Shown: piece by piece, positions 5,539 through 6,048 of the stretch
Layout of the letters: each line of letters opens with the position of its first letter
Numbering within the stretch: position 1 is the stretch's first letter
NCBI GenBank assembly: GCA_013372875.1
Contig: JABXIW010000011.1
Span: forward strand, 1 to 6,048
Direction: 5' to 3'
Length of the DNA: 6,048 bases
DNA from: Gammaproteobacteria bacterium
GTDB lineage: Bacteria > Pseudomonadota > Gammaproteobacteria > Enterobacterales > Kangiellaceae
Notes under the pieces: generated by a model
Told to the model about the DNA's origin: nothing
Seen by the model: only the letters and a program-made list of their open reading frames with translations
Databases searched by the model: none
Program-made: the position numbers and the translations under genes

Positions 5539-6048
5539 TTAACTTTCAAATGAAAGTTTGTTGCCAAACGTGGATTTCCAGTCTTTGTCAAATTGATCGA
5601 CAGCCGGCTGAACTGCTGGATGAGAAAACATCTGCGCGGCCACATCGACAGGTAAGGTGATCGCTTCAATACCTAACTTCATCACTTCCATCGCTTGTTG
5701 GGTATTCTTAAAACTCGCTGCCAAAATTTTTGCAGGCAGTTGGTTTTGATCCAGTAGCAATTGCAGGTCTGCGACCACTTCTACACCGTTTCCGTTCATC
5801 GCATCAATACGGTTCACATAAGGCGCAAGATAGTCAGCGCCACACAATGCCGCAAGGAAACCTTGCTGAGCAGAGTAAATAGCAGTGGCGAGCACTTGAA
5901 TTCCCTCTTTTTTCATTAACTTAATTGCCGCTAAGCCCGTTTCGGTTGCTGGCACTTTGACGACCATATCATAGGGTAATTCATGGATTTGGCGCGCTTC
6001 TTCTACCATGCCTTCTACAGTTGTGCTCACCACTTGAGCATGGAAACG
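5539..6048 (-). CDS. fsa: Fructose-6-phosphate aldolase, 5' end cut off by window
   Basis: The frame is open to base 6048 and gives the last 169 residues of a class I aldolase of the small transaldolase family. By alignment to remembered E. coli FsaA (220 residues), the first residue present corresponds to 55, so about 54 are missing and the full length would be near 223. FSA cleaves fructose 6-phosphate to dihydroxyacetone and glyceraldehyde 3-phosphate via a Schiff-base lysine, in the cytoplasm, as a decamer of pentameric rings. The lysine is present in VVKVP (E. coli Lys85, codon at 5956-5958). Gln59 (in FHAQV), Thr109, Ala129, Tyr131, Arg134 and Ser166 are also kept. Gln59, where transaldolases have Glu, favours aldolase over transaldolase. 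An internal GTG near 6033 is not the start, since homology continues upstream of it. Physiological role is unclear even in E. coli. Confidence 0.92.
   Translation of the reverse strand, partial: RFHAQVVSTTVEGMVEEARQIHELPYDMVVKVPATETGLAAIKLMKKEGIQVLATAIYSAQQGFLAALCGADYLAPYVNRIDAMNGNGVEVVADLQLLLDQNQLPAKILAASFKNTQQAMEVMKLGIEAITLPVDVAAQMFSHPAVQPAVDQFDKDWKSTFGNKLSFES

Overview
The window reads as a stretch of ordinary chromosome from a Vibrio-like gammaproteobacterium. The best evidence is protein similarity recalled from memory: an MdtL–YidZ pair close to the E. coli proteins in sequence and adjacency, a fructose-6-phosphate aldolase retaining the E. coli FSA active-site residues, and a DUF2799-type lipoprotein. 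The genus is an inference. I see no rRNA, tRNA, insertion sequence, CRISPR array, integrase or phage gene.

Left part (1-1453). The first 54 bases are the start of a minus-strand gene that runs off the window, preceded by a good sigma-70 promoter (81-109). A doubtful 62-residue plus-strand ORF starts inside that promoter. The minus-strand gene at 443-1312 is a ten-helix EamA/DMT-family exporter, followed by a 141-bp upstream gap with possible regulatory sequence.

Centre (1454-4671). On the minus strand, mdtL (MFS drug efflux pump) runs into yidZ (LysR-type regulator) with a 26-bp overlap, and the EamA gene lies downstream in the same direction. On the plus strand, divergent from mdtL across a 132-bp spacer, are two GNAT acetyltransferase genes 25 bp apart, very likely one operon. 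A drug exporter, a regulator and two small-molecule acetyltransferases side by side fit a small detoxification or efflux neighbourhood. The functional link is inference; substrates cannot be read from sequence.

Right part (4672-6048). A small DUF2799-like lipoprotein gene (minus strand) converges on the second acetyltransferase with 10 bp between stops. A perfect 19-bp palindrome fills the spacer between its -35 and -10 hexamers, as a repressor operator would. After about 230 bp with no recognisable gene come a Rho-independent terminator and the 3' three-quarters of a fructose-6-phosphate aldolase gene (minus strand), cut by the window end.

No previously undescribed multi-gene system is evident. 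The most worthwhile leads are the palindromic operator over the lipoprotein promoter, the coupled mdtL-yidZ junction, and the repeats in the mdtL/acetyltransferase spacer.
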